From Novosphingobium sp. Rr 2-17 (lineage in GTDB: Bacteria > Pseudomonadota > Alphaproteobacteria > Sphingomonadales > Sphingomonadaceae): a stretch of DNA of 64,000 nucleotides. The translations under genes and the position numbers were made by a program. This document shows, piece after piece, positions 56,369 through 64,000 of this stretch. Location: positions 1 to 64,000 of the forward strand of contig NZ_AKFJ01000004.1 in NCBI RefSeq assembly GCF_000272475.1, written 5' to 3'. The notes below the pieces were generated by a model, which saw only the letters and a list, made by a program, of their open reading frames with translations, was not told the DNA's origin and searched no databases. Position 1 is the first letter of the stretch, and the number at the start of each line of letters is the position of its first letter.

Positions 56369-58069
56369 TCAGCTTTCGTGCGATTCGCGGATCGCCTCGG
56401 CAATCTCCTGATCGAGATCGCGCAAGATATCGGCCTTCACCTCGGCATCGAGGCTCTTGTTGGACATGATCGAAGCACGCGCGTTGCGGATCGCCCGCAC
56501 TGCGACTTCGTGCGTATTGCTGGGCTCGCCTGTGCAGATCACCACGGACGCTTGGGTGCCGCCGTGCGCGGCGCGCGCCGAGTGCCGCTGCGTATCGGCA
56601 GGGCAACTCTCGTCAAGGACCATGGTCTGCGTGGCCGAGACCGCCCCAATGGTGCGCGTTATGCTGATCGTCTTGCGTTGACCATCGGCGGAAACCGTCT
56701 GACGCACCTTTGGCGCACGCGCCATGGCCTGGGCGACGATACGCTCTGCATTGGCGCTGAGCCTGGCGGCATTCGCGGCAGCCCGCTGGTAGGAGGCGCG
56801 TGAGACCGATGCCGCAGCACCGACGGGCGGGGTGGGTGGAACCGGCGGCACGGGCGCTGCAGCGACAGCGCGCGGGGCGGTGGGCGCTTCTGGAGCTTCT
56901 GGTGCTTCTGGCGCTTCTGGAGCTTCTGGAGCTTCCGGCGCTTCCGGTGCTTCTAGCGCTTCCTGTGCATCGGCGACGTCTTGCTCCTGCCTCAGGTTCT
57001 CCGGCTCCGCGGGAACCGCAGGTTTGGCGGGGGTTGCGGCCTGGGCGGGTTCGGCAGGCTCGGCCTCGCTATCGGCGTACGTCACTGTCGCCGTCGCCGG
57101 GACCGAAACGATCGCCAGCGCGAACAGGCTGCGTGCCAGCACTCGGCGCGCCGGGGTTACATCCTTGCGGGCCAGCGCCTTGAGACGGTAGACGATCGGC
57201 CTCTCGCCCGACAAAGGCCCGGCCATCGGCGCCGCCAGGCCCAGGCGCGATCCACCGGCGAACGAGGCGATCAGTTGCCCGTAACTCGCGCGTTCGTCGC
57301 GGCAGCGACCGGCCATGACCCTGGCATCGCATGCCGCTTCCTGATCGCTGCGCAGCGAGCGCCATGCGGCCCAGGCGATGGGGTTGAACCAGTGCAGCGC
57401 GAACAGCGGTTGCAGCGCGATCAGCGCCAGCAAGTCGCTGGCGGCGTGATGCTCCAACTCGTGGGCAATCGCGAAGTCCGATGTCTGCGAATCGGCGTTG
57501 GCCAAAAAGCCCACCGGTAGCGCTATGATCTTGTCGAATACGCCGAATGCCAAAGGCGTGTTGGTCGCCGGGGTTTCCACGATCCGCACGCTTCCCGATT
57601 GCGCCACTTGCCGCGCGCCATCGAGCAGATCGCGGCGCATCGCCCGATAGCTCACCGCGCGCCAGACGAGGAACGCCGCCGCGCCCGCGAGCCATACCGA
57701 CACCAGCACCGTACCCCATGGCACTTGGGCCAGCAGGCTCGGCTCGGCCATCCGCGTGACGGGCGCCGCAACAGTGTCGAACGGCGCGGCGCCAGCTTGC
57801 ACGACAGTCATCGCCGTATCGCCTCGCGCTCCACCTTCTACCGGCAGGCTATGCGCCGATGCCGTGGCTTGCTGTGCCCCGATGTGGATTGTGGGGAGCA
57901 GGCCTTTGGGCAAGGCCAGCGGCGGCAGCACCAGCCGGATCATCGGCAGCGCCCACAGCGCATACGCCGCGCCCGCCCCGAACCACCGCCCGACCGGTTT
58001 GCGGACGAGCAGCACCAGCGCCATCAACCCGCCGGTCATCACCAGCGTATCCAGTAACCATGCGGTCAT
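56369..58069 (-). CDS. M56-family (BlaR1-like) sensor metallopeptidase
   Basis: A 566-residue integral membrane zinc peptidase. Helices lie near residues 5-22, 33-52, 118-136 and about 310-328. The HELEH zinc motif is at 203-207. After the last helix comes an Ala/Pro/Glu linker with a run of EAP repeats, then an Ala/Arg-rich periplasmic domain. The penicillin-binding sensor domain of true BlaR1/MecR1 is absent, so the signal is unknown. It is expected to trigger inactivation of the BlaI-type repressor whose gene overlaps its start. Confidence 0.88.
   Translation of the reverse strand: MTAWLLDTLVMTGGLMALVLLVRKPVGRWFGAGAAYALWALPMIRLVLPPLALPKGLLPTIHIGAQQATASAHSLPVEGGARGDTAMTVVQAGAAPFDTVAAPVTRMAEPSLLAQVPWGTVLVSVWLAGAAAFLVWRAVSYRAMRRDLLDGARQVAQSGSVRIVETPATNTPLAFGVFDKIIALPVGFLANADSQTSDFAIAHELEHHAASDLLALIALQPLFALHWFNPIAWAAWRSLRSDQEAACDARVMAGRCRDERASYGQLIASFAGGSRLGLAAPMAGPLSGERPIVYRLKALARKDVTPARRVLARSLFALAIVSVPATATVTYADSEAEPAEPAQAATPAKPAVPAEPENLRQEQDVADAQEALEAPEAPEAPEAPEAPEAPEAPEAPTAPRAVAAAPVPPVPPTPPVGAAASVSRASYQRAAANAARLSANAERIVAQAMARAPKVRQTVSADGQRKTISITRTIGAVSATQTMVLDESCPADTQRHSARAAHGGTQASVVICTGEPSNTHEVAVRAIRNARASIMSNKSLDAEVKADILRDLDQEIAEAIRESHES
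56884..56964. repeat. 9-bp tandem repeat encoding the EAP tract
   Basis: Nine near-identical 9-bp units (GCGCTTCTG, GAGCTTCTG, GTGCTTCTG and variants) encode the Glu-Ala-Pro repeats of the M56 protein on the minus strand. A change in copy number would keep the reading frame. Confidence 0.88.
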
Positions 58070-58452
58070 GACCTGAGCTCCTTGAGCAGGGCCTCGATTT
58101 CGGAAAGATCATCTTCGGAAAGGGCTTCGGCCTGCGCCAGATGCGCAAACAACGGCGCCGCGCGGCCGCCGAACAAACGGTCCATCAAGCGCCGGCTTTC
58201 AGTGCCCAGATAGTCCGCCCGCTCGATACGCGGCGAATAGAGAAAGCGCTTGCCGTCCGGCTCGGTGCCGACCGCCTGCTTGGTCACCAGCCGCGACAGC
58301 AGCGTCTTGACCGTCGCCAGGCTCCAGCCACGCGGCCCGCACACTTCTTCGCAGACTTCCTGCGCGGTGAGCGGACTGCGTTGCCACAACGCCTCCATCA
58401 CCGCATGCTCGGCCTCCGAAATGCGATCGGGCTGTTCAGGGCTATCCGACAC
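58066..58452 (-). CDS. BlaI/MecI/CopY-family repressor
   Basis: A 128-residue penicillinase-repressor-type regulator. The winged helix (ISEAEHAVMEALWQRSPLTA, then GWSLATVKTLLSRLVTKQAVG) and the C-terminal dimerisation helices (LSEDDLSEIEALLKEL) are clear. The start is GTG at 58452 with a GGAGAA site. The stop overlaps the ATG of the M56 gene (ATGA), so repressor and protease are coupled. The 32-bp palindrome just upstream is its likely operator, giving autoregulation. Confidence 0.92.
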   Translation of the reverse strand: MSDSPEQPDRISEAEHAVMEALWQRSPLTAQEVCEEVCGPRGWSLATVKTLLSRLVTKQAVGTEPDGKRFLYSPRIERADYLGTESRRLMDRLFGGRAAPLFAHLAQAEALSEDDLSEIEALLKELRS

Positions 58453-58465
58453 TCGGTTCTCCGTC

Positions 58466-58497
58466 GTTTACAGACGTAACCGATTACGTCTGTAAAC
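58466..58497. promoter_or_regulatory. 32-bp perfect palindrome, probable BlaI-type operator
   Basis: GTTTACAGACGTAA (58466-58479), a 4-nt centre and TTACGTCTGTAAAC (58484-58497) form a perfect dyad, 14 bp before the repressor GTG. Each half also contains TTAC-N4-GTAA, close to the TACA-N2-TGTA core known for BlaI/MecI operators. Confidence 0.75.
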
Positions 58498-58522
58498 ATG
58501 AACGCCAGATGAACGTCTTATG

Positions 58523-59152
58523 TTACCCCGCCATCCGCTTCAACGCCCGCGCAAGCTGGATCAGGAAGACGCCGCGCACGGTCAGGCTGATCGCGACGAC
58601 CACGGCCAGGAACGCAAGGCCCAGCGCGGCGCCGGATGTCAGCAACACAAGCCCCAGCGCTACGTCGAGCGCACCCAGGAACAAGCGCCAGCCCTTGTCG
58701 TGCCGGGCCTTGAGGGCGAAGGCGATCTGGAAGGCGCCGGAGATGAGCAGCCAGGCGCCGATCGCCCAGACCAGCGACAACGCTCCGGCCACCGGGTTCA
58801 CGATCGTGAAGATGCCGGCAATCACGGCAATCACCCCAAGCAGGATTTCCACCCAGCGCGCGCGGGTGGATAGGGAAGTCCAGCCGGCGGCGATCGCGGC
58901 CACCCCGTACAGCAGCAGGACGACGCCCAGGATCAGGCCGGTCGCCACCCCTGCCACCAGCGGATTGACCAGCGCGATCAGGGCCACCAGCAGGAGCAGG
59001 ATGCCGTATCCCATGACCCAGCCCCAGGTATCTCCCGGAGCGCGTTCCAGTTGCTGCACCAGCGGGTCGTTCTCCACGCTGGGATCGAGCAGCGGATCAA
59101 GATGCCCGTCGAGACCGGATTGGCGGGGAGGATCAAGGGGGGAGCGGACCAT
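58523..59152 (-). CDS. HdeD-like (DUF308) membrane protein
   Basis: A 209-residue protein with a hydrophilic 45-residue N-terminus and six membrane helices (starting WVMGYGILLLLVALIALV). It matches the DUF308/HdeD family, linked in E. coli to acid resistance; the mechanism is unknown. The start at 59152 follows AAGGAAA. It is on the same strand as, and 70 bp upstream of, the BlaI-type gene, with the palindrome between them. Confidence 0.87.
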   Translation of the reverse strand: MVRSPLDPPRQSGLDGHLDPLLDPSVENDPLVQQLERAPGDTWGWVMGYGILLLLVALIALVNPLVAGVATGLILGVVLLLYGVAAIAAGWTSLSTRARWVEILLGVIAVIAGIFTIVNPVAGALSLVWAIGAWLLISGAFQIAFALKARHDKGWRLFLGALDVALGLVLLTSGAALGLAFLAVVVAISLTVRGVFLIQLARALKRMAG

Positions 59153-59230
59153 CGGCGTTTCCTTTTCGGCGGGCGTTCGCCTGCGGTAATGCACGGCAGA
59201 ACGACGGGTTGCGCTGGGACTTGAAACGAT

Positions 59231-59262
59231 AAGGGCGGCGCACCTTTCGGTGCGCCGCCCTT
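59231..59262 (-). terminator. Terminator after sdhA
   Basis: A 14-bp stem, AAGGGCGGCGCACC / GGTGCGCCGCCCTT (59231-59244 and 59249-59262), has a 4-nt loop and moderately T-rich sequence on both sides. It lies 38 bp after the sdhA stop, so the operon ends there. Confidence 0.75.
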
Positions 59263-59299
59263 ATCTCGTTTAGCGGTCTCGTTCAGCCGAGATCGAAGA

Positions 59300-61108
59300 T
59301 CAGTACACGCGGGCCTTGGGCTTGATGTACTCGATATCGTCGGTGAGGGTGAATTCATGCACCGGGCGGTAATCGATGCGGATGTCGCCGCCCTTGCCGC
59401 CCCAGCCGTCGAACCAGGCGACGGTGTGCTTCATCCAGTCGGCGTCGTTGCGGTTCGGGAAATCCTCGTGCGCGTGGGCGCCGCGGCTTTCCTTGCGGTT
59501 GTGGGCGCCGTGCAGGGTGACGCTGGCCTGGCTGATGAGGTTGTCCAGCTCCATCGTCTCGACGAGGTCGGAGTTCCAGATCAGGCCGCGATCGGCGATC
59601 TTGATGTCCTGCATCTTGGCGTAGGTCTGGGTCAGCTTGTCCTTGCCCTCGGCCATCAGCTCGTCGTTGCGGAACACCGCCGCGTGCAGCGACATGGTGC
59701 GCTGCATCTCGGTGCGGATTTCCGCGGTCGAGGTGGAGCCGTTGGCGTTGCGGAAGTGGTCAAGGCGGGTGAGCGCCATGTCCGCCGAATCCTTGGGCAG
59801 TTCGGGTTGCGCCGCGCCGGGCTTGACGTTGTCCTTGAGGTAGAGCCCGGTCGCACGACCGAACACGACCAGATCGATCAGCGAGTTCGAACCCAGACGG
59901 TTGGCGCCGTGGACCGACACGCACGCCGCTTCGCCTACGGCGAACAGGCCCGGCACCACCGTCTCGGGATCGCCATCGGGGCCAATGGTCATGACCCGGC
60001 CGTTATAGTCGCACGGAATGCCGCCCATGTTGTAGTGGACGGTCGGCACGACCGGCAGCGGCTGGCGGGTCAGATCGACGCCCGCGAAGATCTTGCCGCT
60101 TTCCGTGATGCCCGGCAGACGCTCGCCCAGCACCTTGGAATCGATGTGATCGAGGTGGAGGAAGATGTGGTCCTTGTGCGGGCCAACACCACGGCCTTCG
60201 CGGATTTCCAACGCCATCGAGCGCGATACGACGTCGCGGCTGGCGAGATCCTTGGCGCTGGGCGCATAGCGCTCCATGAAGCGCTCGCCCTCGGAGTTGG
60301 TCAGATAACCGCCCTCGCCGCGCGCACCCTCGGTGATGAGGACGCCGGCGCCGTAGATGCCGGTGGGGTGGAACTGGACGAATTCCATGTCCTGCAACGG
60401 CAGGCCGGCGCGCATCACCATGCCGCCGCCGTCACCCGTGCAGGTGTGGGCCGACGTCGCGGTGAAGTAGCAGCGACCGTAGCCACCGGTTGCCAGCACC
60501 ACGGATTGCGAACGGAAACGGTGGATCGAACCATCGTCCATGCACAGCGCGATGACGCCGACGCACTTGCCGCCGTCCATGATGAGGTCGATCGCGAAGT
60601 ATTCGATGAAGAAGTCCGCGGCGTACTTCAGCGACTGCTGGTACAGCGCGTGGAGCATCGCGTGGCCGGTACGGTCCGCCGCGGCGCAAGTGCGCTGCAC
60701 CGGCGGGCCTTCACCCATGTTCTGCATGTGGCCGCCGAACGGGCGCTGGTAGATGGTGCCATCGGCGTTACGGCTGAACGGCACGCCGGCGTGCTCCAGC
60801 TCGTAAACCGCTGCCGGGGCTTCGCGCACCATGTACTCGATCGCGTCCTGGTCGCCCAGCCAGTCCGACCCCTTGACGGTGTCGTACATGTGCCAGGTCC
60901 AGTGATCGGGCGTGTTGTTCTTGAGGCTGGCAGCGATGCCGCCCTGCGCCGCAACGGTGTGCGAGCGCGTTGGGAACACCTTGGTGATGCACGCCGTCTT
61001 GAGGCCAGCTTCCGCCGCGCCCATCGTAGCGCGCAGGCCCGAGCCGCCAGCGCCGACGACGACGGTGTCATAAACGTGATCGATGATCTTGTACGAAGGG
61101 GCGGACAT
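59300..61108 (-). CDS. sdhA: Succinate dehydrogenase flavoprotein subunit
   Basis: A 602-residue catalytic subunit of complex II. It has the FAD fold ([22 protein letters not shown]) and the covalent-FAD His in [11 protein letters not shown]. Substrate residues appear in [14 protein letters not shown] and in the [13 protein letters not shown] motif. The C-terminal [19 protein letters not shown] is typical. The ATG at 61108 shares one base with the sdhD stop (TGATG). No sdhB follows; a strong terminator does. Confidence 0.96.
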   Translation of the reverse strand: MSAPSYKIIDHVYDTVVVGAGGSGLRATMGAAEAGLKTACITKVFPTRSHTVAAQGGIAASLKNNTPDHWTWHMYDTVKGSDWLGDQDAIEYMVREAPAAVYELEHAGVPFSRNADGTIYQRPFGGHMQNMGEGPPVQRTCAAADRTGHAMLHALYQQSLKYAADFFIEYFAIDLIMDGGKCVGVIALCMDDGSIHRFRSQSVVLATGGYGRCYFTATSAHTCTGDGGGMVMRAGLPLQDMEFVQFHPTGIYGAGVLITEGARGEGGYLTNSEGERFMERYAPSAKDLASRDVVSRSMALEIREGRGVGPHKDHIFLHLDHIDSKVLGERLPGITESGKIFAGVDLTRQPLPVVPTVHYNMGGIPCDYNGRVMTIGPDGDPETVVPGLFAVGEAACVSVHGANRLGSNSLIDLVVFGRATGLYLKDNVKPGAAQPELPKDSADMALTRLDHFRNANGSTSTAEIRTEMQRTMSLHAAVFRNDELMAEGKDKLTQTYAKMQDIKIADRGLIWNSDLVETMELDNLISQASVTLHGAHNRKESRGAHAHEDFPNRNDADWMKHTVAWFDGWGGKGGDIRIDYRPVHEFTLTDDIEYIKPKARVY

Positions 61109-61494
61109 CAGGCGTGGGCTCCGAGCGCGAGGCGGATGACGCACAGGACGCCGAAGGCGGCCCCGGCGAAAGCGGCAAGGTTAAGCGCGGCGATGCAGGC
61201 GAACTTGTTGGCGTGATCGTGGACATAGTCCTCGACCAGCACCTGCAAGCCGAGGCGCGCGTGCCAGAAGGTGGTGACCACCAACAAGGCGATCAACACG
61301 GCCGGCACCGGGCGGGAAATCCAGCCGGCCACGGTGTTGTACGAAAGATCCGGCAGCAGCACGAGGCTGACCACCAGGAACAGCAGCGTCAGCAAGTTGC
61401 CGATCGCGGTGAAGCGCTGCAACAGCCAGTGATGGACGCCGCCCTTGGCCGAGCCCAGGCCGCGTACGCGGCCGATAGAGGTTCCGTTACCCAT
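61108..61494 (-). CDS. sdhD: Succinate dehydrogenase membrane anchor subunit
   Basis: A 128-residue, three-helix anchor. Conserved features are [13 protein letters not shown] at the start of helix 1, the heme-ligand His in [15 protein letters not shown] with the Asp-Tyr quinone pair, and a final helix ([21 protein letters not shown]). It lies between sdhC (12-bp gap) and sdhA. Confidence 0.92.
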   Translation of the reverse strand: MGNGTSIGRVRGLGSAKGGVHHWLLQRFTAIGNLLTLLFLVVSLVLLPDLSYNTVAGWISRPVPAVLIALLVVTTFWHARLGLQVLVEDYVHDHANKFACIAALNLAAFAGAAFGVLCVIRLALGAHA

Positions 61495-61506
61495 TGTTCC
61501 CAGTCC

Positions 61507-61902
61507 TCAGCGAAGCAGCAGGAGCGCCCAGAAGGCGACAGTGAACACGACGCCCAGGATCGGGCAGATGATTGCCCAGGTCCGGTTGGCGTTCAACTCG
61601 TACCCAGCGCCCGAATCGAGCACGAAGTGGCGCAGGCCGCTCATCATGTGGCTGAAGAACGCCCATGAGATGCCCACCAGCACGAGATAGCCGACCGGCG
61701 TGGTCATCGCCCAGGAAAACGTCTCGTAGCTTTTGGCACCGCCAGCCAGCGCGCCTAGCCACCACAGCAGCACGCCCAATCCTGCGAAAGCCATCCCGTC
61801 ACCGGTCACGCGGTGAAGGATGGAGACGAACATGTGCGGGCCCCACTTCCAAATCTGGAGGTGCGGCGACAGCGGACGGTTCTTGGTGCCGGCGTTTGCC
61901 AT
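61507..61902 (-). CDS. sdhC: Succinate dehydrogenase cytochrome b556 subunit
   Basis: A 131-residue three-helix subunit. It starts with the family motif RPLSPHLQIWKW. SILHRVTGDG carries quinone-site Ser/Arg, and the heme His is in FFSHMMSGLRHFVLD. The start at 61902 is chosen by homology; the frame is open to 61938. It is the first gene of sdhCDA and is divergent from the B3 beta-lactamase. Confidence 0.93.
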   Translation of the reverse strand: MANAGTKNRPLSPHLQIWKWGPHMFVSILHRVTGDGMAFAGLGVLLWWLGALAGGAKSYETFSWAMTTPVGYLVLVGISWAFFSHMMSGLRHFVLDSGAGYELNANRTWAIICPILGVVFTVAFWALLLLR

Positions 61903-62049
61903 GCTGATACGAATCCCCTTGCCTTGGGTGGACAGCATATGGCTGCCCTCAATGAAGTCCCCTTAGCCAAATCACGCCATGGCGCAAGCTTGTGCAGTTG
62001 CGAAGGGCCACGGAAGCTTTGCTGAGCGGTTCTAGCTTATCGCTTCCAC

Positions 62050-62063
62050 GCGCTTTAAAGCGC
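62050..62063. promoter_or_regulatory. 14-bp palindrome just upstream of the lactamase start
   Basis: GCGCTTTAAAGCGC lies 5 nt before the ATG, where a ribosome site would be expected; no purine-rich SD is seen. It could be an operator or an mRNA hairpin limiting translation. Confidence 0.4.
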
Positions 62064-62068
62064 TGCGC

Positions 62069-62980
62069 ATGAATCGCATTCTTAACTCGCTGGGCGCGGT
62101 ATTGGCCGCTGCCCTACTCTTTGGCGGCGCACCCGCTGCTTCGGCAGCGGAGAAAGCAAGCCCGGCCAAGCTCGCAACCGCCTGTGCCGGGCATGACGGG
62201 TGGACAGATCCGGCGCCGCCGGCCCAAATTTGGGGCAACACTTGGTACGTCGGCACTTGCGGCATCTCTGTATTGCTGGTGACCGGCGAAGTGGATGGTC
62301 GCCCGGCTCACGTCCTGGTCGATGGCGGGCCAGCCGCCGCCGCGCCCTTGGTGCTCGCCAATATCCGCAAGCTTGGCTTCGATCCCAAGGACGTACGCTG
62401 GATCGTCGCAACCCACGAGCACGACGACCACGCCGGCGCGCTCGCTGCCCTCAAGCGCGCGACGGGAGCCAAGATGGCGGCGCTGGCAGCCCAGAAAGCT
62501 GTGATGGAAACCGGCAAACCTTCGGCAGAAGACCCGCAAGCCGGTGATCTCACGGCAATAGCACCGGTCCATGTCGATCGCGTGTTGAAAGACGGGGACA
62601 GCGTCATCGTTGGCAAGATCGTGCTGACTGCCCATGCCACCCCCGTCCACGCGCCCGGTTCGACTAGCTGGACCTGGCAGTCGTGCGATGCCGCATTTAC
62701 CTGCCGGATGATCGCCTATGCCGATAGCGCCTCGACCATCTCTGCGAATGGCTATCGGTTCACCGACCATCCCCAGCGTATCGCCGCCATCCGCATGGGA
62801 CTGCCGCACATGGCCGCTTTGCCCTGCGATATCCTGCTGACGCCCCATCCACGGCAAAGCGATATGATGGAACGGTTCGCCGGCACCAAGCCCCTGGTGG
62901 ATGCCAACGCCTGCCGCGCCTACGCGAAAACGGCCGACGCCAACCTAGCCGCGCGGCTTGCCAAGGAGAACGGCAAGTGA
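62069..62980 (+). CDS. Subclass B3 metallo-beta-lactamase
   Basis: A 303-residue secreted zinc enzyme with a signal peptide of about 26 residues ending ASA. All B3 ligands are present: His116-Glu-His118-Asp-Asp120-His121, His194 in TPVHAPGSTSW, and His260 in CDILLTPHP. The WTW and Cys positions also fit the subclass. It should hydrolyse penicillins and probably carbapenems in the periplasm; activity is inferred from the intact site. Its 3' end overlaps the prmA start by 4 nt. Confidence 0.92.
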   Translation: MNRILNSLGAVLAAALLFGGAPAASAAEKASPAKLATACAGHDGWTDPAPPAQIWGNTWYVGTCGISVLLVTGEVDGRPAHVLVDGGPAAAAPLVLANIRKLGFDPKDVRWIVATHEHDDHAGALAALKRATGAKMAALAAQKAVMETGKPSAEDPQAGDLTAIAPVHVDRVLKDGDSVIVGKIVLTAHATPVHAPGSTSWTWQSCDAAFTCRMIAYADSASTISANGYRFTDHPQRIAAIRMGLPHMAALPCDILLTPHPRQSDMMERFAGTKPLVDANACRAYAKTADANLAARLAKENGK

Positions 62981-63897
62981 GCTGGAAAGTAACCGCCCTT
63001 GCCCCTCGCCCGATTATCGAGGCAGCCCTCATCGCCCATGAAGACGCGTGGGATTGGGATAGCGAGATCATCGTGTCGGGCAGCGAGATCGCCGAGGACA
63101 AGCCAGACGACTGGCGCCTGGAAGCCTGGCTCGATCGCAAACCGACCCGCGCCGACAAGGCCGCGTTGACCCGGCTGTTTACCGGCAAGGCGCCGCCGTT
63201 TCAGATCGAGGAACTGCCTGAGACCGATTGGGTGACGCAGAGCCAGGCCGGGATCGAGCCAATCCGCGCAGGCCGCTTCTACATCCGCACGCCCGATTTT
63301 CCGGCCAGCGCCGAGCCGGGGGTGGTCGATTTCGTCATTCCCGCCAGCCAGGCGTTCGGCACCGGCCAGCATGCAACGACTGCCGGCTGCCTTGCCATGC
63401 TCACCCACATGAAGGCGCAAGGGCTGGTCATCCGCAATTTCGCGGACATCGGCACCGGCACCGGCCTGCTCGCCTTCGCCGCCTTCGCCTTGTGGCCGCG
63501 CGCGCTAGGCACGGCGAGCGACATCGACGCGGTTTGCTATGACGTGGTGTACGACAACGCCCTGGCCAATGGCATAGCGATGGGCTCGGGCTTGGGCCAG
63601 CTCGCCATGACCGTGGCGGACGGCATGGAAAATCCGGTGCTGCAGGCCAATTCGCCGTACGATCTCATCATGGCCAACATCCTGGCTGGCCCGCTGGTCG
63701 AACTCGCGCCGGACTTCGCGGACGCTTTAGTTCCGGGCGGGCACTTGCTGCTGGCGGGGCTGCTGGAAACGCAGGAGGCCGCCGTGCGCAAAGCCTGCCG
63801 CCGCGCCGGGCTTCGGCTGGCAGCACGGCAGGTGAATGGTGACTGGTCGATCCTGTGGCTACGCAAGCGCCACCGCTACGATGGCCGCGAGGCCTGA
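62977..63897 (+). CDS. prmA: Ribosomal protein L11 methyltransferase
   Basis: A 306-residue SAM enzyme that methylates ribosomal protein L11. A short N-terminal substrate domain is followed by the PrmA signature AFGTGQHATTAGCLAML. The SAM loop is FADIGTGTGLLAFAAF, and catalytic-loop residues lie in DLIMANILAGPLVELAP. The start is GTG, overlapping the TGA of the lactamase gene (GTGA). Confidence 0.93.
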   Translation: MSWKVTALAPRPIIEAALIAHEDAWDWDSEIIVSGSEIAEDKPDDWRLEAWLDRKPTRADKAALTRLFTGKAPPFQIEELPETDWVTQSQAGIEPIRAGRFYIRTPDFPASAEPGVVDFVIPASQAFGTGQHATTAGCLAMLTHMKAQGLVIRNFADIGTGTGLLAFAAFALWPRALGTASDIDAVCYDVVYDNALANGIAMGSGLGQLAMTVADGMENPVLQANSPYDLIMANILAGPLVELAPDFADALVPGGHLLLAGLLETQEAAVRKACRRAGLRLAARQVNGDWSILWLRKRHRYDGREA

Positions 63898-63923
63898 TCG
63901 TCCCGGGGATCGACGGGAGGGGG

Positions 63924-64000
63924 CTAAGCGCCTGAACGCTCCTGCCCTCGTATCAGATAGAGATCGAGGGCCCCGGGGCGGCGGTTACCCTGCTCCAGGG
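63924..64000 (-). CDS. 3' end of an unidentified minus-strand gene
   Basis: A minus-strand frame open from the window edge ends in TAG at 63924-63926. Its last residues are RRPGALDLYLIRGQERSGA. The sequence is protein-like and the stop lies 26 bp beyond the converging prmA. It is too short to identify. Confidence 0.35.
   Translation of the reverse strand, partial: LEQGNRRPGALDLYLIRGQERSGA

Noticed and set aside
58466..62069. Control of the B3 lactamase by the nearby BlaI/M56 pair
   Set aside because: The lactamase upstream region has no copy of the TTACAGACGTAA dyad, and sdhCDA lies between the two loci.

Overview
The window is a high-GC stretch of alphaproteobacterial chromosome, most likely from a sphingomonad (Sphingomonadaceae, such as Novosphingobium, Sphingobium or Sphingomonas). 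This rests on gene content and order: a trpF/trpB/trpA/folC cluster, a SapC-family protein, CpdR beside an N-formylglutamate amidohydrolase, sdhC-sdhD-sdhA, a repeat-rich RluB-type pseudouridine synthase, and several small secreted proteins typical of the group. The genus is inferred; no 16S rRNA gene is present.

Region 1 (about 1-9.6 kb) is accessory and rich in regulators. It has an AraC regulator divergent from a short-chain dehydrogenase, and a CPYC flavin disulfide reductase divergent from an Rrf2 regulator across a palindromic operator candidate. A decayed LysR gene follows, then a three-gene tripartite efflux operon (outer-membrane factor, HlyD adaptor, DHA2 MFS pump) divergent from a second AraC regulator. 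A YbaK-type deacylase closes the region.

Region 2 (about 9.6-13 kb) is gene-poor. It holds small hypothetical genes, a diverged 80-nt repeat in two copies, and a palindromic repetitive element.

Region 3 (about 13-35 kb) is core: tryptophan genes and folC, an AmpG-like permease, rRNA modification (RluB-type, RsmD), UvrD and DEAD-box helicases, a D-2-hydroxyacid dehydrogenase, and SapC followed by a strong small-RNA candidate. It continues with CpdR, tRNA-Val(GAC), isocitrate dehydrogenase and a PA0069-type radical SAM protein.

Region 4 (about 35-53 kb) is also core: dnaE, glutathione peroxidase, lolD/lolC, purF, a PilZ protein, a cyclopropane fatty acid synthase beside a photolyase, rppH, rsmB and guaB.

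Region 5 (about 53-64 kb) carries two metallopeptidases (M28 and YpfJ type) and a BlaI/M56 sensor pair under a near-perfect 32-bp palindrome. It also carries an HdeD-like protein, sdhCDA without an adjacent sdhB, and a subclass B3 metallo-beta-lactamase translationally coupled to prmA. Both window ends cut through genes.

The most interesting items are the two-hairpin RNA with an anti-Shine-Dalgarno linker at 29900-29966, the BlaI/M56 locus without a penicillin-sensor domain, the B3 lactamase-prmA coupling, and the repeat families at 10.7/11.4 kb, 11.3/44.8 kb and 56.3 kb. I see no clearly new multi-gene defence or biosynthetic system.
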